Source: Brachycybe producta (Eukaryota > Arthropoda > Diplopoda > Playtdesmida > Andrognathidae). From it: DNA of 64,000 bases. How positions within the stretch are numbered: position 1 is the stretch's first letter; the number at the start of each line of letters is the position of its first letter. Below, in pieces: positions 1-12,045 of the stretch. Below the pieces are notes generated by a model. It was not told the origin of the DNA. It made no database searches and was given only the letters and a program-made list of their open reading frames with translations. The stretch lies in assembly GCA_036925085.1 (NCBI GenBank), contig JAUPFP010000103.1, positions 124,001 through 188,000 of the forward strand, in the 5' to 3' direction. Position numbers and translations under genes: made by a program.

Positions 1-228
1 GTTGAAGTTGAAGTTGAAGTTGAAGTTGAAGTTAAAGTTGAAGTTGAAGTTAATGTTGAAGTTAAAGTTAAAGGTGAAGTTTAAGTTTAAGTTGAAGTTT
101 AAGTTGAAGTTGAAGTTGGATTTGAAGTTGAAGTTGAAGTTGAAGTTGAAATTGAAATTGAAGTTGAAGTTGAAGTTGAAGTTGAAGTTGAAGTTGAAGT
201 TAAAGGTGAAGTTTAAGTTGAAGTTGAA

Positions 229-2832
229 GCTGAAATTGAAGTTGAAGTTGAATTTGAAGTTGAAGTTGAAGTTGAAGTTGAAATTGAAATTGAAGTTGAA
301 GTTGAAGTTGAAGTTGAAGTTGAAGTTGAAGTTGAAGTTGAAGTCAAGTTGAAGTCAAGTTGAAGTTGAAGTTGAAGTTGAAGTTAAAGTTGAAGTTGAA
401 GTTAATGTTGAAGTTAAAGTTAAAGGTGAAGTTTAAGTTTAAGATTAAGTTTAAGTTTAAGTTTAAGTTTAAGTTGAAGTTGAAGTTGAAGTTGAAGTTG
501 AAGTTGAAGTTGAAATTGAAATTGAAGTCAAGTTGAAGTTGAAGTTGAAGTTGAAGTTAAAGTGAAAGTTAAGTTGAAGTTGAAGTTGAAGTCAAGTTGA
601 AGTTGAAGTTGAAATTGAAGTTGAAGTTGAAGTTGAAGTTGAAGTTGAAGTTGAAGTTGAAGTTGAAATTGAAGTTAAAGTTGAAGTTAAAGTTAATGTT
701 GAAGTTGAAGTTAAAGTAAAAGTTAAGTTGAAGTTAAAGTTGAAGTCAAGTTGAAGTTGAAGTTGAAGTTGAAGTTGAAGTTGAAGTTGAAGTTGAAGTT
801 GAAGTTAAAGTGAAAGTTAAGTTGAAGTTGAAGTTGATGTCAAGTTGAAGTTGAAGTTGAAGTTGAAGTTGAAGTTAAAGTTGAAGTTGAAGTTAATGTT
901 GAAGTTAAAGTTAAAGGTGAAGTTTAAGTTTAAGTTGAAGTTTAAGTTGAAGTTGAAGTTGGATTTGAAGTTGAAGTTGAAGTTGAAGTTGAAATTGAAA
1001 TTGAAGTTGAAGTTGAAGTTGAAGTTGAAGTTGAAGTTGAAGTCAAGTTGAAGTCAAGTTGAAGTTGAAGTTGAAGGTGAAGTTAAAGTTGAAGTTGAAG
1101 TTAATGTTGAAGTTAAAGTTAAAGGTGAAGTTTAAGTTTAAGTTGAAGTTGAAGTTGAAGTTGAATTTGAAGTTGAAGTTGAAGTTGAAGTTGAAATTGA
1201 AATTGAAGTCAAGTTGAAGTTGAAGTTGAAATTGAAGTTGAAGTTGAAGTTGAAGTTAAAGTGAAAGTTAAGTTGAAGTTGAAGTTGAAGTCAAGTTGAA
1301 GTTGAAGTTGAAGTTGAGGTTGAAGTTGAAGTTGAAGTTAAAGTTGAAGTTGAAGTTAATGTTGAAGTTAATGTTTAAGTTGAAGTTAAAATAAAAGCTG
1401 AAGTTGAATTTGAAGTTGAAGTTGAAGTTGAAGTTGAAGTTGAAGTTGAAGTTGAAGTTGAAGTTGAAGTTGAAGTTGAAATTGAAATTGAAGTTGAAGT
1501 TGAAGTTGAAGTTGAAGTTGAAGTTGAAGTTGAAGTCAAGTTGAAGTCAAGTTGAAGTTGAAGTTGAAGGTGAAGTTAAAGTTGAAGTTGAAGTTAATGT
1601 TGAAGTTAAAGTTAAAGGTGAAGTTTAAGTTTAAGATTAAGTTTAAGTTGAAGTTGAAGTTGAAGTTGAAGTTGAAGTTGAAGTTGAAGTTGAAGTTGAA
1701 ATTGAAATTGAAGTCAAGTTGAAGTTGAAGTTGAAGTTGAAGTTAAAGTGAAAGTTAAGTTGAAGTTGAAGTTGAAGTCAAGTTGAAGTTGAAGTTGAAA
1801 TTGAAGTTGAAGTTGAAGTTGAAGTTGAAGTTGAAGTTGAAGTTGAAGTTGAAATTGAAGTTAAAGTTGAAGTTAAAGTTAATGTTGAAGTTGAAGTTAA
1901 AGTAAAAGTTAAGTTGAAGTTAAAGTTGAAGTCAAGTTGAAGTTGAAGTTGAAGTTGAAGTTGAAGTTGAAGTTGAAGTTGAAGTTGAAGTTAAAGTGAA
2001 AGTTAAGTTGAAGTTGAAGTTGATGTCAAGTTGAAGTTGAAGTTGAAGTTGAAGTTGAAGTTGAAGTTAAAGTTGAAGTTGAAGTTAATGTTGAAGTTAA
2101 AGTTAAAGGTGAAGTTTAAGTTTAAGTTGAAGTTGAAGTTGCATTTGAAGTTGAAGTTGAAGTTGAAGTTGAAATTGAAATTGAAGTTGAAGTTGAAGTT
2201 GAAGTTGAAGTTGAAGTTGAAGTTGAAGTTGAAGTTGAAGTCAAGTTGAAGTCAAGTTGAAGTTGAAGTTGAAGGTGAAGTTAAAGTTGAAGTTGAAGTT
2301 AATGTTGAAGTTAAAGTTAAAGGTGAAGTTTAAGTTTAAGTTGAAGTTGAAGTTGAAGTTGAATTTGAAGTTGAAGTTGAAGTTGAAGTTGAAATTGAAA
2401 TTGAAGTCAAGTTGAAGTTGAAGTTGAAATTGAAGTTGAAGTTGAAGTTGAAGTTAAAGTTAATGTTGAAGTTGAAGTTAAAGTAAAAGTTAAGTTGAAG
2501 TTAAAGTTGAAGTCAAGTTGAAGTTGAAGTTGAAGTTGAAGTTGAAGTTGAAGTTGAAGTTGAAGTTGAAGTTGAAGTTGAAGTTAAAGTGAAAGTTAAG
2601 TTGAAGTTGAAGTTGAAGTCAAGTTGAAGTTGAAGTTGAAGTTGAAGTTGAAGTTGAAGTTGAAGTTGAAGTTGAAGTTGAAGTCAAGTTGAAGTCAAGT
2701 TGAAGTCAAGTTGAAGTCAAGTTGAAGTTGAAGTTGAAGGTGAAGTTGAAGTTGAAGTTAAAGTGAAAGTTAAGTTGAAGTTGAAGTTGAAGTCAAGTTG
2801 AAGTTAAAGGTGAAGTTTAAGTTGAAGTTGAA
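229..2832. repeat. Type II higher-order repeat unit, about 2.6 kb
   Basis: The unit is bounded by the rare variant GCTGAAATT at 229 and again at 2833. Inside, in order, are a block with a GGATTTGAAG variant (about 960) and a block with a GCATTTGAAG variant (about 2140). The same order and spacing recur at 17421-20037 and 21289-23887, with periods of 2604, 2617 and 2599 bp. This is therefore a defined HOR class and not a chance arrangement. Confidence 0.7.
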
Positions 2833-4600
2833 GCTGAAATTGAAGTTGAAGTTGAATTTGAAGTTGAAGTTGAAGTTGAAGTTGAAATTGAAATTGAAGT
2901 TGAAGTTGAAGTTGAAGTTGAAGTTGAAGTTGAAGTTGAAGTTGAAGTTGAAGTCAAGTTGAAGTCAAGTTGAAGTTGAAGTTGAAGTTGAAGTTAAAGT
3001 TGAAGTTGAAGTTAATGTTGAAGTTAAAGTTAAAGGTGAAGTTTAAGTTTAAGATTAAGTTTAAGTTTAAGTTGAAGTTGAAGTTGAAGTTGAAGTTGAA
3101 GTTGAAGTTGAAGTTGAAGTTGAAATTGAAATTGAAGTCAAGTTGAAGTTGAAGTTGAAGTTGAAGTTAAAGTGAAAGTTAAGTTGAAGTTGAAGTTGAA
3201 GTCAAGTTGAAGTTGAAGTTGAAATTGAAGTTGAAGTTGAAGTTGAAGTTGAAGTTGAAGTTGAAGTTGAAGTTGAAGTTGAAATTGAAATTGAAGTCAA
3301 GTTGAAGTTGAAGTTGAAGTTGAAGTTAAAGTGAAAGTTAAGTTGAAGTTGAAGTTGAAGTCAAGTTGAAGTTGAAGTTGAAATTGAAGTTGAAGTTGAA
3401 GTTGAAGTTGAAGTTGAAGTTGAAGTTGAAGTTGAAATTGAAGTTAAAGTTGAAGTTAAAGTTAATGTTGAAGTTGAAGTTGAAGTTGAAGTTGAAGTTG
3501 AAGTTGAAGTTGAAGTTAAAGTGAAAGTTAAGTTGAAGTTGAAGTTGATGTCAAGTTGAAGTTGAAGTTGAAGTTGAAGTTGAAGTTGAAGTTAAAGTTG
3601 AAGTTGAAGTTAATGTTGAAGTTAATGTAAAAGTTAAGTTGAAGTTAAAGTTGAAGTCAAGTTGAAGTTGAAGTTGAAGTTGAAGTTGAAGTTGAAGTTG
3701 AAGTTGAAGTTGAAGTTAAAGTGAAAGTTAAGTTGAAGTTGAAGTTGATGTCAAGTTGAAGTTGAAGTTGAAGTTGAAGTTGAAGTTGAAGTTAAAGTTG
3801 AAGTTGAAGTTAATGTTGAAGTTAAAGTTAAAGGTGAAGTTTAAGTTTAAGTTTAAGTTGAAGTTGAAGTTGAAGTTGCATTTGAAGTTGAAGTTGAAGT
3901 TGAAGTTGAAATTGAAATTGAAGTTGAAGTTGAAGTTGAAGTTGAAGTTGAAGTTGAAGTTGAAGTTGAAGTTGAAGTCAAGTTGAAGTCAAGTTGAAGT
4001 TGAAGTTGAAGGTGAAGTTAAAGTTGAAGTTGAAGTTAATGTTGAAGTTAAAGTTAAAGGTGAAGTTTAAGTTTAAGTTGAAGTTGAAGTTGAAGTTGAA
4101 TTTGAAGTTGAAGTTAATGTTTAAGTTGAAGTTAATGTTGAAGTTAAAGTTAAAGGTGAAGTTTAAGTTGAAGTTGAAGTTGAAGTTGAAGTTGAAGTTG
4201 AATTTGAAGTTGAAGTTGAAGTTGAAATTGAAATTGAAGTTGAAGTTGAAGTTGAAGTTGAAGTTTAAGTTGAAGTTGAAGTTGAAGTCAAGTTGAAGTC
4301 AAGTTGAAGTTGAAGTTGAAGGTGAAGTTAAAGTTGAAGTTGAAGTTAATGTTGAAGTTAAAGTTAAAGGTGAAGTTTAAGTTTAAGTTGAAGTTGAAGT
4401 TGAAGTTGAAGTTGAATTTGAAGTTGAAGTTGAAGTTGAAGTTGAAATTGAAATTGAAGTCAAGTTGAAGTTGAAGTTGAAGTTGAAGTTGAAGTTGAAG
4501 TTGAAGTTAAAGTGAAAGTTAAGTTGAAGTTGAAGTTGAAGTCAAGTTGAAGTTGAAGTTGAAGTTAATGTTGAAGTTAAAGTTAAAGGTTTAAGTTTAA
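2833..4600. repeat. Mosaic satellite segment between HOR classes
   Basis: This is satellite whose block order matches neither the 2.6 kb nor the 3.9 kb unit over its full length. It holds one GCATTTGAAG block (about 3878) and an isolated variant at about 4112-4135 in which GTTAATGTTTAAG is joined to a second GTTAATG. It looks like a patchwork left by unequal exchange. Nothing non-satellite is seen. Confidence 0.5.
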
Positions 4601-7600
4601 GTTTAAGTTGAAGTTGAAGTTGAAGTTGAATTTGAAGTTGAAGTTGAAATTGAAGTTGAAATTGAAATTGAAGTCAAGTTGAAGTTTAAGTTTAAGTTTA
4701 AGTTGAAGTTGAAGTTGAAGTTGAAGTTGAAGTTAAAGTGAAAGTTAAGTTGAAGTTGAAGTTGAAGTCAAGTTGAAGTTGAAGTTGAAGTTGAAGTTGA
4801 AGTTGAAGTTGAAGTTGAAGTTGTAGTTGAAGTTGAAGTTAAAATTGAAGTTGAAGTTGAAGTTGAAGTTGAAGTTGAAGTTGAAATTGAAGTTAAAGTT
4901 GAAGTTAAAGTTAATGTTGAAGTTGAAGTTAAAGTAAAAGTTAAGTTGAAGTTGAAGTTGAAGTTGAAGTTAGAGTAAACGCTGAAGTTGAAGTTGATGT
5001 TGAAGTTGAAGTTGAATTTGAAATAGAAGTTGAAGTTGAACTTGAAGTTGAAGTTAATGTTTAAGTTGAAGTTAAAATAAAAGCTGAAGTTGACGTTGAA
5101 GTTGAAGTTGAAGTTGAAGTTGAAGTTGAAGTTGAAGTTGAAGTTGAAATTGAAGTTAAAGTTGAAGTTAAAGTTAATGTTGAAGTTGAAGTTAAAGTAA
5201 AAGTTAAATTGAAGTTAAAGTTGAAGTCAAGTTGAAGTTGAAGTTGAAGTTGAAGTTGAAGTTGAAGTTGAAGTTGAAGTTGAAGTTGAAGTTGAAGTTA
5301 AAGTGAAAGTTAAGTTGAAGTTGAAGTTGAAGTCAAGTTGAAGTTGAAGTTGAAGTTGAAGTTGAAGTTGAAGTTAAAGTTGAAGTTGAAGTTAATGTTG
5401 AAGTTAAAGTTAAAGGTGAAGTTTAAGTTGAAGTTGAAGTTGAAATTGAATTTGAAGTTGAATTTGAAGTTGAAGTTGAAGTTGAAGTTGAAATTGAAAT
5501 TGAAGTTGAAGTTGAAGTTGAAGTTGAAGTTGAAGTTGAAGTTGAAGTTGAAGTCAAGTTGAAGTCAAGTTGAAGTCAAGTTGAAGTTGAAGTTGAAGGT
5601 GAAGTTAAAGTTGAAGTTGAAGTTAATGTTGAAGTTAAAGTTAAAGGTGAAGTTTAAGTTTAAGTTTAAGTTTAAGTTGAAGTTGAAGTTGAAGTTGAAG
5701 TTGAAGTTGAAGTTGAAATTGAAATTGAAGTCAAGTTGAAGTTGAAGTTGAAGTTAAAGTGAAAGTTAAGTTGAAGTTGAAGTTGAAGTCAAGTTGAAGT
5801 TGAAGTTGAAATTGAAGTTGAAGTTGAAGTTGAAGTTGAAGTTGAAGTTGAAGTTGAAGTTGAAATTGAAGTTAAAGTTGAAGTTAAAGTTAATGTTGAA
5901 GTTGAAGTTAAAGTAAAAGTTAAGTTGAAGTTAAAGTTGAAGTCAAGTTGAAGTTGAAGTTGAAGTTGAAGTTGAAGTTGAAGTAGAAGTTGAAGTTGAA
6001 GTTGAAGTTGAAGTTGAAGTTAAAGTGAAAGTTAAGTTGAAGTTGAAGTTGAAGTCAAGTTGAAGTTGAAGTTGAAGTTGAAGTTGAAGTTGAAGTTAAA
6101 GTTGAAGTTGAAGTTGAAGTTAATGTTGAAGTTAAAGTTAAAGGAGAAGTTTAAGTTTAAGTTGAAGTTGAAGTTGAAGTTGAAGTTGGATTTGAAGTTG
6201 AAGTTGAAGTTGAAGTTGAAATTGAAATTGAAGTTGAAGTTGAAGTTGAAGTTGAAGTTGAAATTGAAATTGAAGTCAAGTTGAAGTTGAAGTTGAAGTT
6301 GAAGTTGAAGTTGAAGTTGAAGTTAAAGTGAAAGTTAAGTTGAAGTTAAAGTTGAAGTCAAGTTGAAGTTGAAGTTGAAGTTGAAGTTGAAGTTGAAGTT
6401 AAAGTTGAAGTTGAAGTTAATGTTGAAGTTAAAGTTAAAGGTTTAAGTTTAAGTTGAAGTTGAAGTTGAAGTTGAAGTTGAATTTGAAGTTGAAGTTGAA
6501 GTTGAAGTTGAAATTGAAATTGAAGTCAAGTTGAAGTTGAAGTTGAAGTTTAAGTTTAAGTTGAAGTTGAAGTTGAAGTTAAAGTGAAAGTTAAGTTGAA
6601 GTTGAAGTTGAAGTTGAAGTCAAGTTGAAGTTGAAGTTGAAGTTGAAGTTGAAGTTGAAGTTGAAGTTGAAGTTGAAGTTGAAGTTGAAGTTGAAGTTGT
6701 AGTTGAAGTTGAAGTTAAAATTGAAGTTGAAGTTGAAGTTGAAGTTGAAGTTGAAGTTGAAATTGAAGTTAAAGTTGAAGTTAAAGTTAATGTTGAAGTT
6801 GAAGTTAAAGTAAAAGTTAAGTTGAAGTTGAAGTTAGAGTAAACGCTGAAGTTGAAGTTGATGTTGAAGTTGAAGTTGAATTTGAAGTAGAAGTTGAAGT
6901 TGAAGTTGAAGTTGAAGTTGAAGTTAATGTTTAAGTTGAAGTTAAAATAAAAGCTGAAATTGATGTTGAAGTTGAAGTTGAAGTTGAAGTTGAAGTTGAA
7001 GTTGAAGTTGAAGTTGAAATTGAAGTTAAAGTTGAAGTTAAAGTTAATGTTGAAGTTGAAGTTAAAGTAAAAGTTAAGTTGAAGTTAAAGTTGAAGTCAA
7101 GTTGAAGTTGAAGTTGAAGTTGAAGTTGAAGTTGAAGTTGAAGTTGAAGTTGAAGTTAAAGTGAAAGTTAAGTTGAAGTTGAAGTTGAAGTCAAGTTGAA
7201 GTTGAAGATGAAGTTGAAGTTGAAGTTGAAGTTAAAGTTGAAGTTGAAGTTAATGTTGAAGTTAAAGTTAAAGGTGAAGTTTAAGTTGAAGTTGAAGTTG
7301 AAATTGAATTTGAAGTTGAATTTGAAGTTGAAGTTGAAGTTGAAGTTGAAATTGAAATTGAAGTTGAAGTTGAAGTTGAAGTTGAAGTTGAAGTTGAAGT
7401 TGAAGTTGAAGTCAAGTTGAAGTCAAGTTGAAGTCAAGTTGAAGTTGAAGTTGAAGGTGAAGTTAAAGTTGAAGTTGAAGTTAATGTTGAAGTTAAAGTT
7501 AAAGGTGAAGTTGAAGTTTAAGTTTAAGTTTAAGTTTAAGTTGAAGTTGAAGTTGAAGTTGAAGTTGAAGTTGAAGTTGAAGTTGAAATTGAAATTGAAG

Positions 7601-8133
7601 TCAAGTTGAAGTTGAAGTTGAAGTTGAAGTTAAAGTGAAAGTTAAGTTGAAGTTGAAGTTGAAGTCAAGTTGAAGTTGAAGTTGAAATTGAAGTTGAAGT
7701 TGAAGTTGAAGTTGAAGTTGAAGTTGAAGTTGAAGTTGAAGTTGAAATTGAAGTTAAAGTTGAAGTTAAAGTTAATGTTGAAGTTGAAGTTAAAGTAAAA
7801 GTTAAGTTGAAGTTAAAGTTGAAGTCAAGTTGAAGTTGAAGTTGAAGTTGAAGTTGAAGTTGAAGTTGAAGTTGAAGTTGAAGTTGAAGTTGAAGTTAAA
7901 GTGAAAGTTAAGTTGAAGTTGAAGTTGAAGTCAAGTTGAAGTTGAAGTTGAAGTTGAAGTTGAAGTTGAAGTTGAAGTTGAAGTTGAAGTTGAAGTCAAG
8001 TTGAAGTCAAGTTGAAGTCAAGTTGAAGTTGAAGTTGAAGGTGAAGTTGAAGTTGAAGTTAAAGTGAAAGTTAAGTTGAAGTTGAAGTTGAAGTCAAGTT
8101 GAAGTTAAAGGTGAAGTTTAAGTTGAAGTTGAA
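4600..8133. repeat. Tandem pair of about 1.86 kb satellite blocks
   Basis: The distinctive variant TAGAGTAAACGCTG occurs at 4971 and 6835, 1864 bp apart. The preceding GTTGTAG variant (about 4820 and 6697) and the following block starting after GTCAA (5338 and 7196) repeat at nearly the same spacing. The second copy carries a private GAAGATGAAG change at about 7204 that is absent from the first. This is a diverged local tandem duplication that supplied one half of the 3.9 kb type I unit. Confidence 0.55.
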
Positions 8134-11100
8134 GCTGAAATTGAAGTTGAAGTTGAATTTGAAGTTGAAGTTGAAGTTGAAGTTGAAATTGAAATTGAAG
8201 TTGAAGTTGAAGTTGAAGTTGAAGTTGAAGTTGAAGTTGAAGTTGAAGTTGAAGTCAAGTTGAAGTCAAGTTGAAGTTGAAGTTGAAGTTGAAGTTAAAG
8301 TTGAAGTTGAAGTTAATGTTGAAGTTAAAGTTAAAGGTAAAGTTTAAGTTTAAGATTAAGTTTAAGTTTAAGTTGAAGTTGAAGTTGAAGTTGAAGTTGA
8401 AGTTGAAGTTGAAATTGAAATTGAAGTCAAGTTGAAGTTGAAGTTGAAGTTGAAGTTAAAGTGAAAGTTAAGTTGAAGTTGAAGTTGAAGTCTAGTTGAA
8501 GTTGAAGTTGAAATTGAAGTTGAAGTTGAAGTTGAAGTTGAAGTTGAAGTTGAAGTTGAAATTGAAGTTAAAGTTGAAGTTAAAGTTAATGTTGAAGTTG
8601 AAGTTAAAGTAAAAGTTAAGTTGAAGTTAAAGTTGAAGTCAAGTTGAAGTTGAAGTTGAAGTTGAAGTTGAAGTTGAAGTTGAAGTTGAAGTTGAAGTTA
8701 AAGTGAAAGTTAAGTTGAAGTTGAAGTTGATGTCAAGTTGAAGTTGAAGTTGAAGTTGAAGTTGAAGTTGAAGTTAAAGTTGAAGTTGAAGTTAATGTTG
8801 AAGTTAAAGTTAAAGGTGAAGTTTAAGTTTAAGTTGAAGTTTAAGTTGAAGTTGAAGTTGGATTTGAAGTTGAAGTTGAAGTTGAAGTTGAAATTGAAAT
8901 TGAAGTTGAAGTTGAAGTTGAAGTTGAAGTTGAAGTTGAAGTCAAGTTGAAGTCAAGTTGAAGTTGAAGTTGAAGGTGAAGTTAAAGTTGAAGTTGAAGT
9001 TAATGTTGAAGTTAAAGTTAAAGGTGAAGTTTAAGTTTAAGTTGAAGTTGAAGTTGAAGTTGAATTTGAAGTTGAAGTTGAAGTTGAAGTTGAAATTGAA
9101 ATTGAAGTCAAGTTGAAGTTGAAGTTGAAATTGAAGTTGAAGTTGAAGTTGAAGTTAAAGTGAAAGTTAAGTTGAAGTTGAAGTTGAAGTCAAGTTGAAG
9201 TTGAAGTTGAAGTTGAGGTTGAAGTTGAAGTTGAAGTTAAAGTTGAAGTTGAAGTTAATGTTGAAGTTAATGTTTAAGTTGAAGTTAAAATAAAAGCTGA
9301 AGTTGAATTTGAAGTTGAAGTTGAAGTTGAAGTTGAAGTTGAAGTTGAAGTTGAAGTTGAAATTGAAATTGAAGTTGAAGTTGAAGTTGAAGTTGAAGTT
9401 GAAGTTGAAGTTGAAGTTGAAGTCAAGTTGAAGTCAAGTTGAAGTTGAAGTTGAAGGTGAAGTTAAAGTTGAAGTTGAAGTTAATGTTGAAGTTAAAGTT
9501 AAAGGTGAAGTTTAAGTTTAAGATTAAGTTTAAGTTGAAGTTGAAGTTGAAGTTGAAGTTGAAGTTGAAGTTGAAGTTGAAGTTGAAGTTGAAATTGAAA
9601 TTGAAGTCAAGTTGAAGTTGAAGTTGAAGTTGAAGTTAAAGTGAAAGTTAAGTTGAAGTTGAAGTTGAAGTCAAGTTGAAGTTGAAGTTGAAATTGAAGT
9701 TGAAGTTGAAGTTGAAGTTGAAGTTGAAGTTGAAGTTGAAGTTGAAATTGAAGTTAAAGTTGAAGTTAAAGTTAATGTTGAAGTTGAAGTTAAAGTAAAA
9801 GTTAAGTTGAAGTTAAAGTTGAAGTCAAGTTGAAGTTGAAGTTGAAGTTGAAGTTGAAGTTGAAGTAGAAGTTGAAGTTGAAGTTGAAGTTGAAGTTGAA
9901 GTTAAAGTGAAAGTTAAGTTGAAGTTGAAGTTGAAGTCAAGTTGAAGTTGAAGTTGAAGTTGAAGTTGAAGTTGAAGTTAAAGTTGAAGTTGAAGTTGAA
10001 GTTAATGTTGAAGTTAAAGTTAAAGGAGAAGTTTAAGTTTAAGTTGAAGTTGAAGTTGAAGTTGAAGTTGGATTTGAAGTTGAAGTTGAAGTTGAAGTTG
10101 AAATTGAAATTGAAGTTGAAGTTGAAGTTGAAGTTGAAGTTGAAATTGAAATTGAAGTCAAGTTGAAGTTGAAGTTGAAGTTGAAGTTGAAGTTGAAGTT
10201 GAAGTTGAAGTTAAAGTGAAAGTTAAGTTGAAGTTAAAGTTGAAGTCAAGTTGAAGTTGAAGTTGAAGTTGAAGTTGAAGTTGAAGTTAAAGTTGAAGTT
10301 GAAGTTAATGTTGAAGTTAAAGTTAAAGGTTTAAGTTTAAGTTGAAGTTGAAGTTGAAGTTGAAGTTGAATTTGAAGTTGAAGTTGAAGTTGAAGTTGAA
10401 ATTGAAATTGAAGTCAAGTTGAAGTTGAAGTTGAAGTTTAAGTTTAAGTTGAAGTTGAAGTTGAAGTTAAAGTGAAAGTTAAGTTGAAGTTGAAGTTGAA
10501 GTTGAAGTCAAGTTGAAGTTGAAGTTGAAGTTGAAGTTGAAGTTGAAGTTGAAGTTGAAGTTGAAGTTGAAGTTGAAGTTGAAGTTGTAGTTGAAGTTGA
10601 AGTTAAAATTGAAGTTGAAGTTGAAGTTGAAGTTGAAGTTGAAGTTGAAATTGAAGTTAAAGTTGAAGTTAAAGTTAATGTTGAAGTTGAAGTTAAAGTA
10701 AAAGTTAAGTTGAAGTTGAAGTTAGAGTAAACGCTGAAGTTGAAGTTGATGTTGAAGTTGAAGTTGAATTTGAAGTAGAAGTTGAAGTTGAAGTTGAAGT
10801 TGAAGTTGAAGTTAATGTTTAAGTTGAAGTTAAAATAAAAGCTGAAATTGATGTTGAAGTTGAAGTTGAAGTTGAAGTTGAAGTTGAAGTTGAAGTTGAA
10901 GTTGAAGTTGAAATTGAAGTTAAAGTTGAAGTTAAAGTTAATGTTGAAGTTGAAGTTAAAGTAAAAGTTAAGTTGAAGTTAAAGTTGAAGTCAAGTTGAA
11001 GTTGAAGTTGAAGTTGAAGTTGAAGTTGAAGTTGAAGTTGAAGTTGAAGTTGAAGTTGAAGTTAAAGTGAAAGTTAAGTTGAAGTTGAAGTTGAAGTCAA

Positions 11101-12045
11101 GTTGAAGTTGAAGATGAAGTTGAAGTTGAAGTTGAAGTTAAAGTTGAAGTTGAAGTTAATGTTGAAGTTAAAGTTAAAGGTGAAGTTTAAGTTGAAGTTG
11201 AAGTTGAAATTGAATTTGAAGTTGAATTTGAAGTTGAAGTTGAAGTTGAAGTTGAAATTGAAATTGAAGTTGAAGTTGAAGTTGAAGTTGAAGTTGAAGT
11301 TGAAGTTGAAGTTGAAGTCAAGTTGAAGTCAAGTTGAAGTCAAGTTGAAGTTGAAGTTGAAGGTGAAGTTAAAGTTGAAGTTGAAGTTAATGTTGAAGTT
11401 AAAGTTAAAGGTGAAGTTGAAGTTTAAGTTTAAGTTTAAGTTTAAGTTGAAGTTGAAGTTGAAGTTGAAGTTGAAGTTGAAGTTGAAGTTGAAATTGAAA
11501 TTGAAGTCAAGTTGAAGTTGAAGTTGAAGTTGAAGTTAAAGTGAAAGTTAAGTTGAAGTTGAAGTTGAAGTCAAGTTGAAGTTGAAGTTGAAATTGAAGT
11601 TGAAGTTGAAGTTGAAGTTGAAGTTGAAGTTGAAGTTGAAGTTGAAGTTGAAATTGAAGTTAAAGTTGAAGTTAAAGTTAATGTTGAAGTTGAAGTTAAA
11701 GTAAAAGTTAAGTTGAAGTTAAAGTTGAAGTCAAGTTGAAGTTGAAGTTGAAGTTGAAGTTGAAGTTGAAGTTGAAGTTGAAGTTGAAGTTGAAGTTGAA
11801 GTTAAAGTGAAAGTTAAGTTGAAGTTGAAGTTGAAGTCAAGTTGAAGTTGAAGTTGAAGTTGAAGTTGAAGTTGAAGTTGAAGTTGAAGTTGAAGTTGAA
11901 GTTGAAGTCAAGTTGAAGTCAAGTTGAAGTCAAGTTGAAGTTGAAGTTGAAGGTGAAGTTGAAGTTGAAGTTAAAGTGAAAGTTAAGTTGAAGTTGAAGT
12001 TGAAGTCAAGTTGAAGTTAAAGGTGAAGTTTAAGTTGAAGTTGAA
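8134..12045. repeat. Type I higher-order repeat unit, about 3.9 kb
   Basis: The unit runs between GCTGAAATT markers at 8134 and 12046. Internal order is a GGATTTGAAG block (8738 on), an AAAGGAGAAG block (about 10023), the TAGAGTAAAC marker (10723) and the GAAGATGAAG marker (about 11110). The preceding partial unit (6060-8133) has the last three in the same order. Corresponding landmarks are 3882, 3888, 3906, 3912 and 3918 bp apart, all multiples of six, so copies differ mainly in the number of hexamers in homogeneous runs. Confidence 0.75.

Noticed and set aside
2-352. Long Lys-Leu repeat open frames on the plus strand (here and at dozens of other places)
   Set aside because: GTTGAA read in one frame gives Leu-Lys without stops, so open frames are automatic. 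They start at TTG or GTG, end at the next pentamer with the same Lys-Ser-Ser, and have no promoter, signal or unique domain. They are satellite, not genes.
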